Below the pieces are notes generated by a model. It saw nothing but the letters and a program-made list of their open reading frames with translations, was not told the origin of the DNA and made no database searches. From the NCBI GenBank assembly GCA_025765615.1, contig JAIVFJ010000176.1, positions 1 to 64,000 of the forward strand: a stretch of DNA of 64,000 nt. Direction: 5' to 3'. Below, piece after piece: positions 47,346 to 58,585 of the stretch (position 1 is its first letter; the number at the start of each line of letters is the position of its first letter). This stretch comes from Zopfochytrium polystomum. Lineage: Eukaryota; Chytridiomycota; Chytridiomycetes; Chytridiales; Chytridiaceae. The position numbers and the translations under genes were made by a program.

Positions 47346-50300
47346 ATGTCGGGGAACAGTGCCAGCAGCGCCGGCAGCAGAAGTCGCAGACGCAGGGCGA
47401 GCCAGGTTGGAAGGTTGAAGTGCATTGGCGCCGTCCTTGGCGCGATTGGCGCTGTAGCTCTTTGCGTTGTGCTCCTGGCATCACAGGCACCCCTCGTCTT
47501 GGGCCAGAACGCCACAAACAACAACGAGGTTTCCCTCTCGTTCACTAATACTGCCGATGGGTCCTCTCCTGCCCCAACGGGGAGCAGCGACAACGGTGCG
47601 ACCAACACTCCAACCACCACGGCGAGCGCCAGCCAGACTCCCCCAAACCCAACGACCACGTCGACGCCCGATCCTCCGCCGGCAACCACAACAAGCACCA
47701 CTCCCGTGCAACCCCCCACCACTACCACCAGCACCGAGCAGCCGACGCAGCAGCCGACGCAAACTCGTGAGCAGCAACAGTCACCGGGCGGTGGCTCGCC
47801 GCCAAACCAGGATCCGTCTACTTCGGCGACGACGGATGCGAACAATTTTGTGCCAACCACGTCAGCATCGTCGACGTCGACGCTTCTGGTGGCAACCTCG
47901 CAGAGGGCTTCAGGGTGAGTTATCCAAACATCCGGACGATAGCACTATTGCCTTGCAGAACGGAGAAGTATCCAATGCGCATGAAGAATCTGTGCTGGGT
48001 AGCGTGCGGTAGCGTGCGGGTGGGCGTGCTGGGGTTTCCAGAGTCACGACACAGCCGTTAACAATTTTTCATGATTTCCCAGATCCTCTTCGGCGACGTC
48101 CACTTCGTCCAAGTCGTCCACGCCTGGAACAATAGCAGCTCCGCCGTCGGCTTCATCACCTTCATCGGCGGAGCCTAGCACCAGCTCGTCAAGTTCTGGC
48201 GTTTCAACCTCCACAATCGTTGGCGCCCTCGGTGGAGTCCTCGCTGTTCTCGTCGTCGGTGGATCTGTATTCTTGGTTCACCGTCATCGAACCAACCTGC
48301 GCAAGAACGGCGGGCTCGATCTCGGAGAGGGTGGGGGTCCCGGTGACCTTCCACCCCTTGTCAAACGAGATTCGACAAAGGGATACCGAAAGTTCCCCTC
48401 GCAAGACAGTGTCGGTGGTGTGGCCCCTCGTGGAGTTGGTTCTCTTCCACGCAGCGCCAATGGTTCAACCCATGGCTCCATGCCAAGGAGCGCTAACGGC
48501 TCACTTGGTGCCAATGGCTCACTTGGCAGAGCAAACGGCGCCAGCCCGCTTCCTACAACCTTTCCGTCGGCAGATGGATACTATTCGCCAGTCCCTGTCG
48601 TGCGAGCAGCGTCTGCAGAGGCAAAGTCGCCCGCCAACATCAAACCAGGGAGCAACCCTTTCATTCAGACAACATTCTCCTTCTCTCAAGACTATGCGGC
48701 TGCGATGAACACGTACATGGCCAGCTATGGCAGCAGCTACGCAACGGGCTACCCGCCCAACATGTACTCACATACGTACGCCACGTCGACAACGGCCTCG
48801 GCTGCCACGATGGACATTTCAGACAGCCGTGACTATGCGTACAGTACGGACGCCGCCGAGTACTTTTCAGACAGCCGCCAAGACCCGGTCCCGTCCGACG
48901 CCCATGAGTCTCCAGACGCAAGCTCTGGTAACATGTCGATCCCGTTGCAGCCCATGGCTTCGTACCAGCCGCAGCAGCCACAGGCGCATTACCAGCACCA
49001 GACGCAGCCTTACCAGCAGCAGATGTACGAACAGTACCAGCAGAAGCAGCCCATTTTCCAGTCGCCGCTTTACCGCCAGCACGACTCCCTCTACAGCAGC
49101 AAGCATGAGTCTGTCTCCTCGTTTGACACAGAATCAGACCAGGACGTGCAGGATAATCTAATGCGTCGCAAGGCTCAGCACCAGTCAATCTTCACAACTT
49201 ACACTGGGAAAGGAACCAGCGAGTTTGGCGACAACCTCACCGACATCGAGGACGAGCTGCTTTCTCCGCGCAGCCCGCTCTCTCCTATATTTGGGGGTGA
49301 CGCATTTGCTAAAATCGGTGGAGCGGCTTCGTCCGCTTTAGCGCAACCACCAGCCTCTGCTGCGGCGGCTGACGCTGATGTCCCTCTACCGTGGATGGCC
49401 GCGGCAGCTGCAGAGGCAAGCAGGCCACCAGCAGAGCCCGCAGTCCAAAAAGCCTCGAGCCCAGTGTCTCCATCAAGAGACCTTCCACCGCCCTCCGTGG
49501 CAAACACAGTGAAGGGCCGCCTCGGCGCCAACTTAACCGAGTCGCCGTCGTCCTCTCCCCAGCCCTCCGATCGTTCGGGGTCTCCTCGGAATCGCTCGCC
49601 ACCGTTGTCCAACTCGCCGTCTCCGGCGATCAAGTCGGCGGACATGCTGCGCGACATCAATAGTGAAATTGACGCCATGCTTGCGTCGGTCTCGTCGTCA
49701 ACGACGTCGACATCAACCGCTCCCCAGTCTTCTGCACCATCCGCCACGTCCACCACCACAGCTTCCTCAACCACGCCACAGCTCCCCGCTGGCATCGCGC
49801 ACCAAGCGCCGCCAAAGAACTTTTCGAAGCGCATTTCGTCGCTGGGGTCAGCGTCGTACTTCACTCCCCCCCCACAAGTCCACACGGTCACTGCTGTACA
49901 CCAACCGCGCCCGCCCGTCCCCACGGGGCGCGCGCAGATCACCGGCCCGTCCCCGCTGCGCCGACCCGGCTCGACCATCTCCAACGCAGCGGCCGCCCGC
50001 CCGGTCTCGATGCGCGCCGCCGCGCGTGTCGCGCCGTCCTCCGCGGTTATGGTGTCCAACACAAAGCGCACCGTCGCCGGTCAGCAGCAAGCCACGGTCG
50101 TCACCATCGTCCAGCGCAACGTCCCGCTGCCGCCCGTCCCCGTGTCGATGGCCGACGTCGGGGGGATCGACGACGACATGGACGACGACTCTGAGGAAGA
50201 GGAAGACGACGACAACGAGGCCCGCGCCGACAGCAGCGGCAGCGACACGGACAGCGACGACGGGTTCGGATCCGGGGCCGTCGGGATCAACCCAGACCGC

Positions 50301-50351
50301 TGGAGGAGCCGAGACAGCACGGGATCCGATTTGGCGGTGGAAGGAGTCTGA
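47346..50351 (+). CDS. Mucin-like membrane protein with a long low-complexity cytoplasmic tail
   Basis: Exons 47346-47914 and 48083-50351 give 945 residues; an in-frame ATG at 47271 is an alternative start. A basic N-terminus is followed by a hydrophobic signal or anchor (CIGAVLGAIGAVALCVVLLA). Then come about 230 residues of Ser/Thr/Pro/Asn-rich ectodomain, a second hydrophobic segment (TIVGALGGVLAVLVVGGSVF) and a basic stop-transfer HRHR. The tail of about 650 residues is Ser/Pro/Gln-rich with repeated RSANGS-type units, short proline motifs and an acidic patch (DDDMDDDSEEEEDDD-like) near the end. The layout resembles fungal cell-surface sensors of the Wsc/Mid2 or mucin type. No WSC or other named domain is visible, so the role is unassigned. 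Confidence 0.8.
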
Positions 50352-51861
50352 TCTGATCATCCACCCAACGAGTGGTGCTGTTGCTCTGTCCCAACCCCAG
50401 CATTCTTCCTCCCTTTCCCCCTTCTCTCCCGCACGTCGGGTCTTGACGAACGCGTGTCCGCCGTACGAGGGGAAACAACAGCGTTTGTAATTCTGGGAAT
50501 GCGTTGCTTTCTTTGTCCTCATCTCCCCCTATGTTAGATTTAGAAGTATGACGAGTTCGCTGTCTCTGCCGTTTCCTTGCCTCCTTTGCCCCACTCATCC
50601 CACTCCTGGAGGCTTTGCTAACGAAGCTCTACATCGAACCCTCACCTCTGGTTGTTTTTCTTTCTCCTGCTTTCGTTCCCCTCCCCCAACCTATTTCTCT
50701 GTCCCGCCCCTTTTCTCTTTCTTCGCGACGAACTGTAGAGTCCCCCGGCCCCCCTCCCTTTTTGCGGTTCCTTGGTGTCCCATTCCATCACTCCCCTCCC
50801 TTTTCTTTCCACTCTTTTTGCACTTCCCCCTTGGACTGTTTTTGTTTGTATCATCAAGCCGGACGACGAGCCCGAGTACCTTTCAAAACCGCTGCTCCCT
50901 CCGCCCCTCTCGAGGTTTTACCTGTAGCAAGGAGATCTTGTCCGTCCCCACCTCCCACCCCAGCTCCCTCTCTGCTCGGGGTGCGTGTGTGTGCGTTGTA
51001 CTGTTGTTCCTTTGTTGACATTTTTGTTTCCCTCTCTGTCTCTGTTTCCCCCATTGCACCCTGCCATCCTCGCGGACCTCCCTTCTTCTTCCCCCCTTCT
51101 TTCTCCATTTCGTTTCCCTTTTTTGTGTTCTGTTTCCGACATTGCGAAGCCCGTCTCTTTGGTTAGGGTTGTCTGTGTTGAAAGAGGCGGGAATCTGGAG
51201 TTTTTGGCGGAGTATGGATAGAGAGGCGATGGATACAGCGAACCGAGAACCGGATCATTTTTTCTTCTCGTTCCTTTTCCCCCCTATATTTTTTTTTCTC
51301 TTTTCTTCGGTTCCCCTCGTTTTACTCTGTCATTGGCTGTGTCCTCTTTTCCGTCGCTGTTCGCGCCTTTGGATATATGAGCACACAACACCTAAGCTTT
51401 GTACCTTTTTCTTTCTTTTTCTCCTCAACCGTCATTTTTCTTTTTCCTTCTTGTGCTTTGACCCCCCCCCCGAACTTTTCTCTCTCTGTTTCCATCTTCG
51501 TTGCTTACCCTTTTTTTCTCTCTTGCCTCTTTGCTTCTAGTGTCTGTGTGTGCGTGTGTGTGTGCATTCATTGCTTCTTTTTCTCCTGCTCCCCCCAACA
51601 ACCCCCCCCATTCTTCGTCCCGTTTCTTCGAACGTTTGATGGCGGGAATTGGATAGAGAGGTCTTTCCTTTCAAAGGGAAAACAAAAAAAGGAAAAAAAA
51701 AAAATTTGGACATGAATAATGTTTGATTTCAACTGTCGATGACAAGTCCTTTTTGTTTCGTTTTGTTTTTGCTTGATTTAGAATTAAAACTTATCTGGCT
51801 GGCGGGCCCCGCACGACGCAACCACGAACGCCTCCGAACGATCCTGCCTCACTGCCGTGCG
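50352..51861. other. Pyrimidine-rich intergenic region
   Basis: Strongly T/C-rich on the plus strand with many short C and T runs and a GT tract near 51541-51564. No coding frame with protein-like composition was seen. It contains the 3' end of the mucin-like gene and the promoter of the TIR-NACHT-WD40 gene; no TATA box is clear. Confidence 0.5.
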
Positions 51862-52132
51862 ATGAGTGCCGCCGCCGCCCCCGCCCAGAGCCTGTCGCCG
51901 CCGCCGCCGCAGCAACAACAACAACCCCACCTCGTCACCTTCCTCTTCAACGCGCGCGGCCACCGCATCCGCATCGACCCGCGCATCGGCTTCCGCGCCG
52001 TCGTCGCCCTCGTCGCCGCGCGCGTCGGCGCTGTCGCCGTCCCCGCCCCCGTCGCGGCGGCTGTCCGCAAAACAGAACAACGCGCTAACGACGAGTACGA
52101 CTACGACGACGCGTACGACGACGAAGAAGTCC

Positions 52133-52178
<46 letters not shown>

Positions 52179-55100
52179 GTACAAAGTCGAGCTCGAGTTC
52201 TCGGACTCGGCGAGCGGCATCGATTTCGTGCTCGGCCCCGACGACGACCTCGAGGAGGTGTTTTCGGCGGGGTACAAGTGGAGGGTGAGTGTGCTGTGCG
52301 AGTTTTTGGTCGGTTGGTTGGTTGGTTGGTTGGTTGGTTGGTTGGTTGGTTGGGCACATGCATGTTCCTTCCTAATTTGTCGTTTGTTCTGTTCATTCAA
52401 TTTTCTCTTTTGCTTCTTCGTCCAACCAACCTCACACAACACAACAAGGTCGTCTTGACTGCACCACCAACATTACCGCCACCGCCACAACAACAACAAC
52501 ACACCGCCGAGTACTACTGCTCGCCCCGCGCCGCAGCAACAACAACAACAACAACAACAACGCTCCGACCCCACCACCCCGCTGCCGAATCTCCGCCGCC
52601 GCCGCCGTCTCCACCGCCAGCAACCGCCTTGCCGCCTTCGTACGAGGCCGCTCGCGAGGCCTTCGACTCGGAGTTCGACCCCGCAGTCCCGCTGGCTTCT
52701 GGTGCGAAACAACAACATTTTTTTTTTTCTCTTTTTTTTCTCTCTTTCTTTATCTCTCTCGTACACATCAACTAAGCGTATGATACAAGAGAATTGGTCC
52801 AGGCTGATCCCGTCCAAATGGTCTTGCAAAAGCAACCTCGATCGGCACCCCTTTTTCATCAGGTTCCGTCCAAATGAAATGCAAAATATCGTTCTCGATC
52901 GTCCCTTCTTACTCTGTTTCTCTGGCAATCTCAACTTTGCGGCAGCTACCGTCAAGCCTCCGACAGCCAAACCGCAAAAGAACTCTACTACGAGCTGAAA
53001 GAGGCCCTGTCCAAAGACTCCCACCCCCACCACCACTACCAGTCTGCTCCTCACGAGACCCGCGGCGGCGGCGGCGGCCCGGACCTTCACCCGTTCCTGG
53101 ACGCAAAGTGCCTGGCCGTCGCCGAGCCGTGGGGAATCAACTTTATGGCGGGCCTCTTTTACTGCGGCGTCGTCGTCCTGCTGTGCTCCGAAGAGGCCAT
53201 GGTGAAAATGAGGCTCGCCCACGAGCGGCCTGATAACGTTCTTTTGGAGGTGAGTCGGGGAAAAAAAAAAAAAAAAGGACCTCCTCCCCCTCTGCCCGCC
53301 CGCTACGTGCCTAAAAGCGTTTTGTTTTGGGGACCCCCTGCCCAGTGGGAACTCGCCCTGCAACTCATGGAAGAGAAAGGCTGCGACGTGCTGCCGGTGC
53401 TCCTTTCGCAACGCACCAAGCGGCAGCTCATGGGCGAGGCCTCACCTAGAAGCGTCGTGCTGCCCTTCAACTCGTTCGACGTCTCGCCTTTCGAAGACAA
53501 GCCGCACTGCCACCCGTTGAGCCCGCGCCGCCACTCTGTGAGAACGACGATCGACCTGATTCTTAAACTTCAAGGCGTGTCGGTCGACCCGGCGAACATT
53601 CAATTGTAAAGTTTGGCGTGTCTATCTTTCCCACTCTCTCTTTTTTTTGCCTTATTTCCAGTTTGTGCAAAAGCCTTCTGACGCGTAGCCGCTGCGAAAA
53701 CCATTTCAGAATCGTTATGGCGGCCCAAGAAGTTCGGGCGAGACGCTTACGTGCGGCCCAATCCCAGTCTTCACCAGAGACTTCTACTGCCGCTCTGCCC
53801 CCAATTTTTCTCCGACGCGACAGCCTCACCGAACTGCAAGACTGGCTCAAGCCGCTCACGCCGGAAATGGACAGCGAGCGCGAGCGTCTCCTCAAAAACT
53901 ACCTCCCTGGCACGCGAAAGTGGCTTCTGGACAAAGTCCTCGACTTGATAGACCACGACGCAAACTCTGTTCGCGCCAACCGCGTGCTGTGGCTGCGAGG
54001 CGTCGCCGGTGCTGGCAAGTCTATCATGGCCGCCATCATTGCGCGAGAGCTGCAGGCAAAGAGCCTCCTCGGCGGACACTTTTTTTGCAAGCACGACGAC
54101 GAGGACCGCAACAGCGCTCGCAACCTGGTGCTGACGCTCGCGTTCGGTTTGGCGAGGCTCAACGTCGACTACGGAAACCATCTTCTCCAAATTCACGCAG
54201 ACTCCCCCGACGTCGTCGAGCGGTCCATCTCGACCGTCTTCAACACCCTGATCGTGGAACCGCTGAACCGGCTCTTCAAGTCGAGCAGCCCGCCCGACCA
54301 CTCGATAGTCTTGGTTGTCGACGCTCTGGACGAGTGCGAGGCGCTCGACAGCCGCAGCGAGATACTGCAGGTTTTCCGGGACGTCAACCGCACCCTTCCC
54401 GACCGCGTTAAACTGGTTCTCACCAGCCGCCCGGAGGAAGACATTGTTCGCGCGCTGCAAGACCTCCCAACCGTCTCCATCGAACCCACCAGCGAAGACA
54501 ACCGCCGCGACCACATCGTCTACGCCCGCAATTTCCTCCTCCACCAGCAGGCCGACCCGGACCTCGCCGCCGCCGGCGCCGACCTCCTCGTCGAGAAATC
54601 CGCCGGCCTCTTCGTGTGGCTCGTCACCGCCTGCAAGTTCCTCGAATCGTCCACGTCCGACCGCATCACCCTCGCCGAGATCCAGGACCTGCCCGCCGGC
54701 AGCAGGCTCGACGGCACCCTCGACGCCATGTACACAAAAGCCTTTGCGCGCCTGTTTGCCAAAAACACCCTCTTTGGCCCCACCCTCCGCCGCGTGCTCG
54801 CCGTCGTCGTCCTCGCCTACGAACCCCTCTCCGCCGCCTCCGTCGCCGACCTCCTCGCCCACGAAGACCCGCGCACCGACGTAGCAAAAGCCCTCAGGAT
54901 GCTCGAGCCGTTCCTCCTCCTCGACGCCGCCGCCGCCAAGCGCATCCGCCTCTTCCACAAGTCGGTCAAGGACTTTCTCGTCGACCCCGCACGCTCAAAG
55001 GACCCGGCCTTCCACGTCGACCCCGCCGCCGCTCACGCCTCCCTCGCAAAGTGGTGCGTCGCCACGCTCACCGCCTCGCTTCGCTTCAATGTCGGTGGCC

Positions 55101-58077
55101 TGGACCTCCCTGGAGATGACGCGGCGGGCCGCGACGGAGATGCTGCGAGCGACGGGGCGGCGGACAGGGCTCGGGAGCGGGTGCCTGAACAGGTGAGGTA
55201 CGCCGCAAAGCATTTCTGGGAGCACTGTCGCGACGCCGCTCTCGCTGTCGCCGACCGTGCGCCGTCGACGTCGTCTCCCTCGACGACGCAGCTGCCAGCC
55301 ACTTTGCCAGCAACCACTCGACAGCCGATTGGCCGCAGGCAGCGCGCTCTGTCGGATCACCCAAAAGTTGAGCCGTACCTTGAACAACGGCTGTGCGCTC
55401 TCTTCCGAGACCACGCCCATCACCTGCTCGAGGTGCTGGCGCTCACCGGTTCACTCTCGACAGTCATTTCCGCGACGCTCGCCCTCGAATCCGTCACCCG
55501 CCCTGACGCAGAGGTCCGCCCGGCCTCGGGAACCGCGGATGGCGCCGAGGTTGTCTCCCTCCGCGAGCTCCTGCGCGACTTGAGGCGCGTCGTTCAGGCA
55601 TTCCAGATCCCTCTCAGCGCGTCTGCGATGCAGGTGTACTTCACCGCCATTCCGTTCTCCCCGTCCTCGTCCGCCTTCCACCGTCTCTTTATCCACGCGC
55701 TGCCCCCCGACCTCCCTGCCCCGCGCGTGTTGAAGGGCGCGATGCCCAACTGGTCGCCGTGCATCAACATCCTCGAAGGTCACACGCACGTCGTGGCCTC
55801 TGCCGTTTTCAGCCCCGACGGCCGGGCCGTCGCGTCCGCCTCCCACGACGGCACAGTCCGCCTCTGGGACGCGCACACCGGCATGGAGCGCCGCGTCCTC
55901 GAAGGCCACACCGACGCCGTCAACTCGATCGCGTTCAGCCCCGACGGAACCCTCCTCGCCTCCGCCGCCTCCGACAAGACCGTCCGCCTCTGGGACCCGC
56001 ACACGGGCCGCCCCGTCCGCTCCCTCGACGGCCACAGCCACTGGGTCCAGAGTGTCGCGTTCAGCCCAGACGGCCGCCGCCTCGTCTCCGCCAGCCTCGA
56101 CAGGTCCGCAATCGTCTGGGACCTCGACTCGGCCCGCCCCGTCGCCACCCTCCTCGGCCACGACGACTTTGTCGCCGACGCCGTCTTTGCCCCGGCGTCC
56201 GCCGCCGCCGCTGCCGCCGCCGCCTCCTCGTACAGCGTCGCTACCGCCTCCAGCGACTGCACCGCGAGAATCTGGGAAGTGGGCGGCGACGACGGCGGCA
56301 GCGTCGCGCTCGTCCACACCCTCCAGCCGCAACCCCCCTCCTGGATCAACGCCGTCGCCTTCAGCCCCGATGCGCGCACCCTCGTCACAGCCTCCTACGA
56401 CGCCTCCATCTGCGTCTTTGACGCCGCCGTCGGCACCCTGCTCCACAGCTTCCGCGCGCACCAAGCCTCCGTCAACTCGCTCGCCTTCTCACCCGACGGC
56501 GGCGCCCACCTCGTCTCCGGCAGTGACGACAAGACCGTCGCCGTCTGGGACGCGGCCACGTACCGCCGCGTCAGATCCTTCGAGGCTTTTGCCGTCAACT
56601 GCGCCGCGTTCAGCCCCGACGGCGTGCTCGTCGTCGCCGCCTCCGACGACAACACGGTGCGCATCTGGGACACGGCGGACGACTCCGACAAGGACCGCTC
56701 CGCCGCAGATTCCGCCGCGCAACAACGAAATGCGCAGCAAGGGGAAGAAAGGGAGCAAGCCCAAGAAGACGAGCAAGAAGCCCACGCAGACCTAATCAAC
56801 GCCGTCACCCTCTCCCCCGACGGACGCCTCCTCGCCTCCTGCAGCTACGACAAGACCGTCAGGCTCTGGCGCACCGACGCCGCCGCTTTGCTCTGGCGCC
56901 GCAAGCACCACGCCGACACCGTCCTGGCCGTCGCCTTCTCCCCCGACGCGCGCCGCCTCGTCTCGGCGGCTATCGACGGTGCCGTCGTCCTGTGGGACGT
57001 CGAGTCCGGATCCGTGCTGGCGGACCTCTTGGGCCATCGCTCGGCTGTCAATGCGGCCGTCTTTGCGCCGGACGGAAGATGCTTGGCGTCGGCAAGCAGG
57101 TGAGCCCGCAGGGGGATTTTTCTTTGGTCACGGAATCCCTATCTATCTGCGCTTACCACCTCGTGCCACAATGTTCGATGTCTAATGATCGTGCAACTTC
57201 AAATAAAAGCGACAAGACGATTCGCATGTGGGACGCTGCGACCGGCGACCTGCTCCGATCCCTCGAGGGGCACTCTCTCGCTGTAAACGTCGCCATATTC
57301 AGCTCCGACGGCCGCCTCGTTCTGTCGGGCAGCGGTACTTGTTCACTCCTTTTCCTTTTTTCTTATCGCACTAGCTCGACCCAAGGAGACGGACTAACCG
57401 CACCCACACACCCTCCGCAGGCGACAAAACCGCCCGCCTCTGGGACCCCCTCACCGGCCGCACCCTCCACACCCTCGCCGGCCACGCCTCGCCCGTCACC
57501 GCCGTCGCCCTCGCCGCCTCCGCCCCGCTTGCCGCCACCGCCGCCCACACCTCCATCCTCCTCTTCTCTACCGCCTCCGGCAGCGCCGCCGCATCGCTCC
57601 GCTCCCTCACCGCAGCCGCCCCCATCCGCGACCTCGCCCTCGCCCCCGACGCTAGTCGCGTCGCCGCTTTCGACGACCGCCTCGACATCGCCTGCTGGCG
57701 CATCGACCCGAACCCAGCCGTTGCCCCCGCCCCGCCGCAACCAACCCCGTGGTTCTGGCCGCCCTTCCCCGCAACCACCGCCGCCTCCGCCCCCGCGTAC
57801 GCCGCCGGCCCCCGCGGCTGGGTCGTCCGTCCGCGATCATCGCACCCCCGCGGCCGCCGCCACCGTCCCGACGACGCCGCGCAAGAAACAGACGACGAGC
57901 CGCCGCCGCCGCCGACGACGACGACGACCGCCGCCGACAACGTCTGCTGGCTGCCGCCAGAGTGCCGCGGCGCTGCCCTGCGCGTCGCGGGGGACGAGAC
58001 TCGTCGCGCTCGGCGTCGGCTCCGTCGTGTGCGTCGCGCTGCCGGCGGCAACGGCGGCGGGGAACGACGCTGGCTAG
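51862..58077 (+). CDS. TIR-NACHT-WD40 NLR-like (STAND) receptor
   Basis: Candidate innate-immunity or self/non-self receptor. The exons are 51862-52284, 52449-52701, 52790-52862, 52946-53249, 53346-53605, 53710-57099, 57210-57334 and 57421-58077, giving about 1,827 residues. Residues 1-245 are low complexity (poly-Gln, poly-Pro/Thr). The TIR domain (about 246-415) starts PFFISYRQASD. It then has HPFLDAKCLAVAEPWGINFM, GVVVLLCSEEAM and DNVLLEWELALQLM, with a candidate catalytic Glu at about 353, then GCDVLPVLLS. The NACHT ATPase has Walker A GVAGAGKS (near 535), Walker B LVVDALDEC (near 640) and LTSRPEE (near 676). From about residue 1119, some 13 WD40 repeats (for example VFSPDGRAVASASHDGTVRL) could form two propellers. 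Exons 5 and 6 join in frame, but exon 5 read through stops at once, so two adjacent genes are possible. One extra G at 57989-57993 breaks the last exon; uncorrected, it ends at 58118. Confidence 0.85.
52132..52179 (+). repeat. (CAA)15-CAG trinucleotide tract coding for 16 Gln
   Basis: Perfect CAA repeat in exon 1 of the TIR-NACHT-WD40 gene, coding for 16 glutamines ahead of the TIR domain. It is probably length-polymorphic. Confidence 0.95.
52312..52353 (+). repeat. (GGTT)n tetranucleotide tract in intron 1 of the TIR gene
   Basis: About ten GGTT units lie just after the donor of intron 1. Runs of paired G could form a two-tier quadruplex in RNA or DNA. It is not telomeric in context. Confidence 0.9.
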
Positions 58078-58118
58078 CGCCGCTCCGAGTGATCCGCCCG
58101 CCGTTCGGGGTTGGTTGA

Positions 58119-58585
58119 CTTGTAAAACTCCTGTGGCGCGCCCGTATGAGTGTGTTGTGTGTGTGTGTGTGTTTGAAAGGTTCAATGGCCCAGAGGTGGC
58201 CCCCCGTGTGCAGTTCCTTCTCCTCGGCACCTTTTCTTTGCTCACCCACTCCCACCCGCAACTACGTACGTGTAACAAGCGCCAAAGGCATCTACTCTCC
58301 TTACTCGTGCTTCTTTTTTTCTTTTTTTCTTTTTTTTTTTGTTGTTATTTTTCAACACCGCGCCCCAACTTTCGCTTTTCTCTCGTTCGTGACATAAAAC
58401 GGAATCTGAATCTATACGCATCTATACGCCCTTCAAAAGAAAAGCAATTGCCGACAAAAGTTCAAACTGCTCATCTCCCCGGGCCCCGCCCCACCACTCC
58501 GTCATCGGCGGGTGTCAGAGAATATTGTGCAACGCTCCACGCCGTGAACGGTCCGCACTGCTCAAGGTCCTTTTTCATGACGCGC
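58119..58585. other. Spacer 3' of the TIR-NACHT-WD40 gene
   Basis: Contains a short GT tract (58150-58171) and T tracts near 58314-58340. No gene is supported. It separates two convergently arranged units. Confidence 0.45.

Noticed and set aside
52312..52353. (GGTT)n tract as interstitial telomere
   Set aside because: The unit is not the fungal TTAGGG type and the tract is inside an intron of a clear gene.
53771..54958. 395-codon minus-strand ORF opposite the NACHT domain
   Set aside because: Antisense shadow of codon-biased coding DNA; no independent motifs or splice structure.
55451..56464. 337-codon minus-strand ORF opposite the WD40 repeats
   Set aside because: Val/Gly/Asp-rich repeats mirror the WD40 coding strand; no own features.
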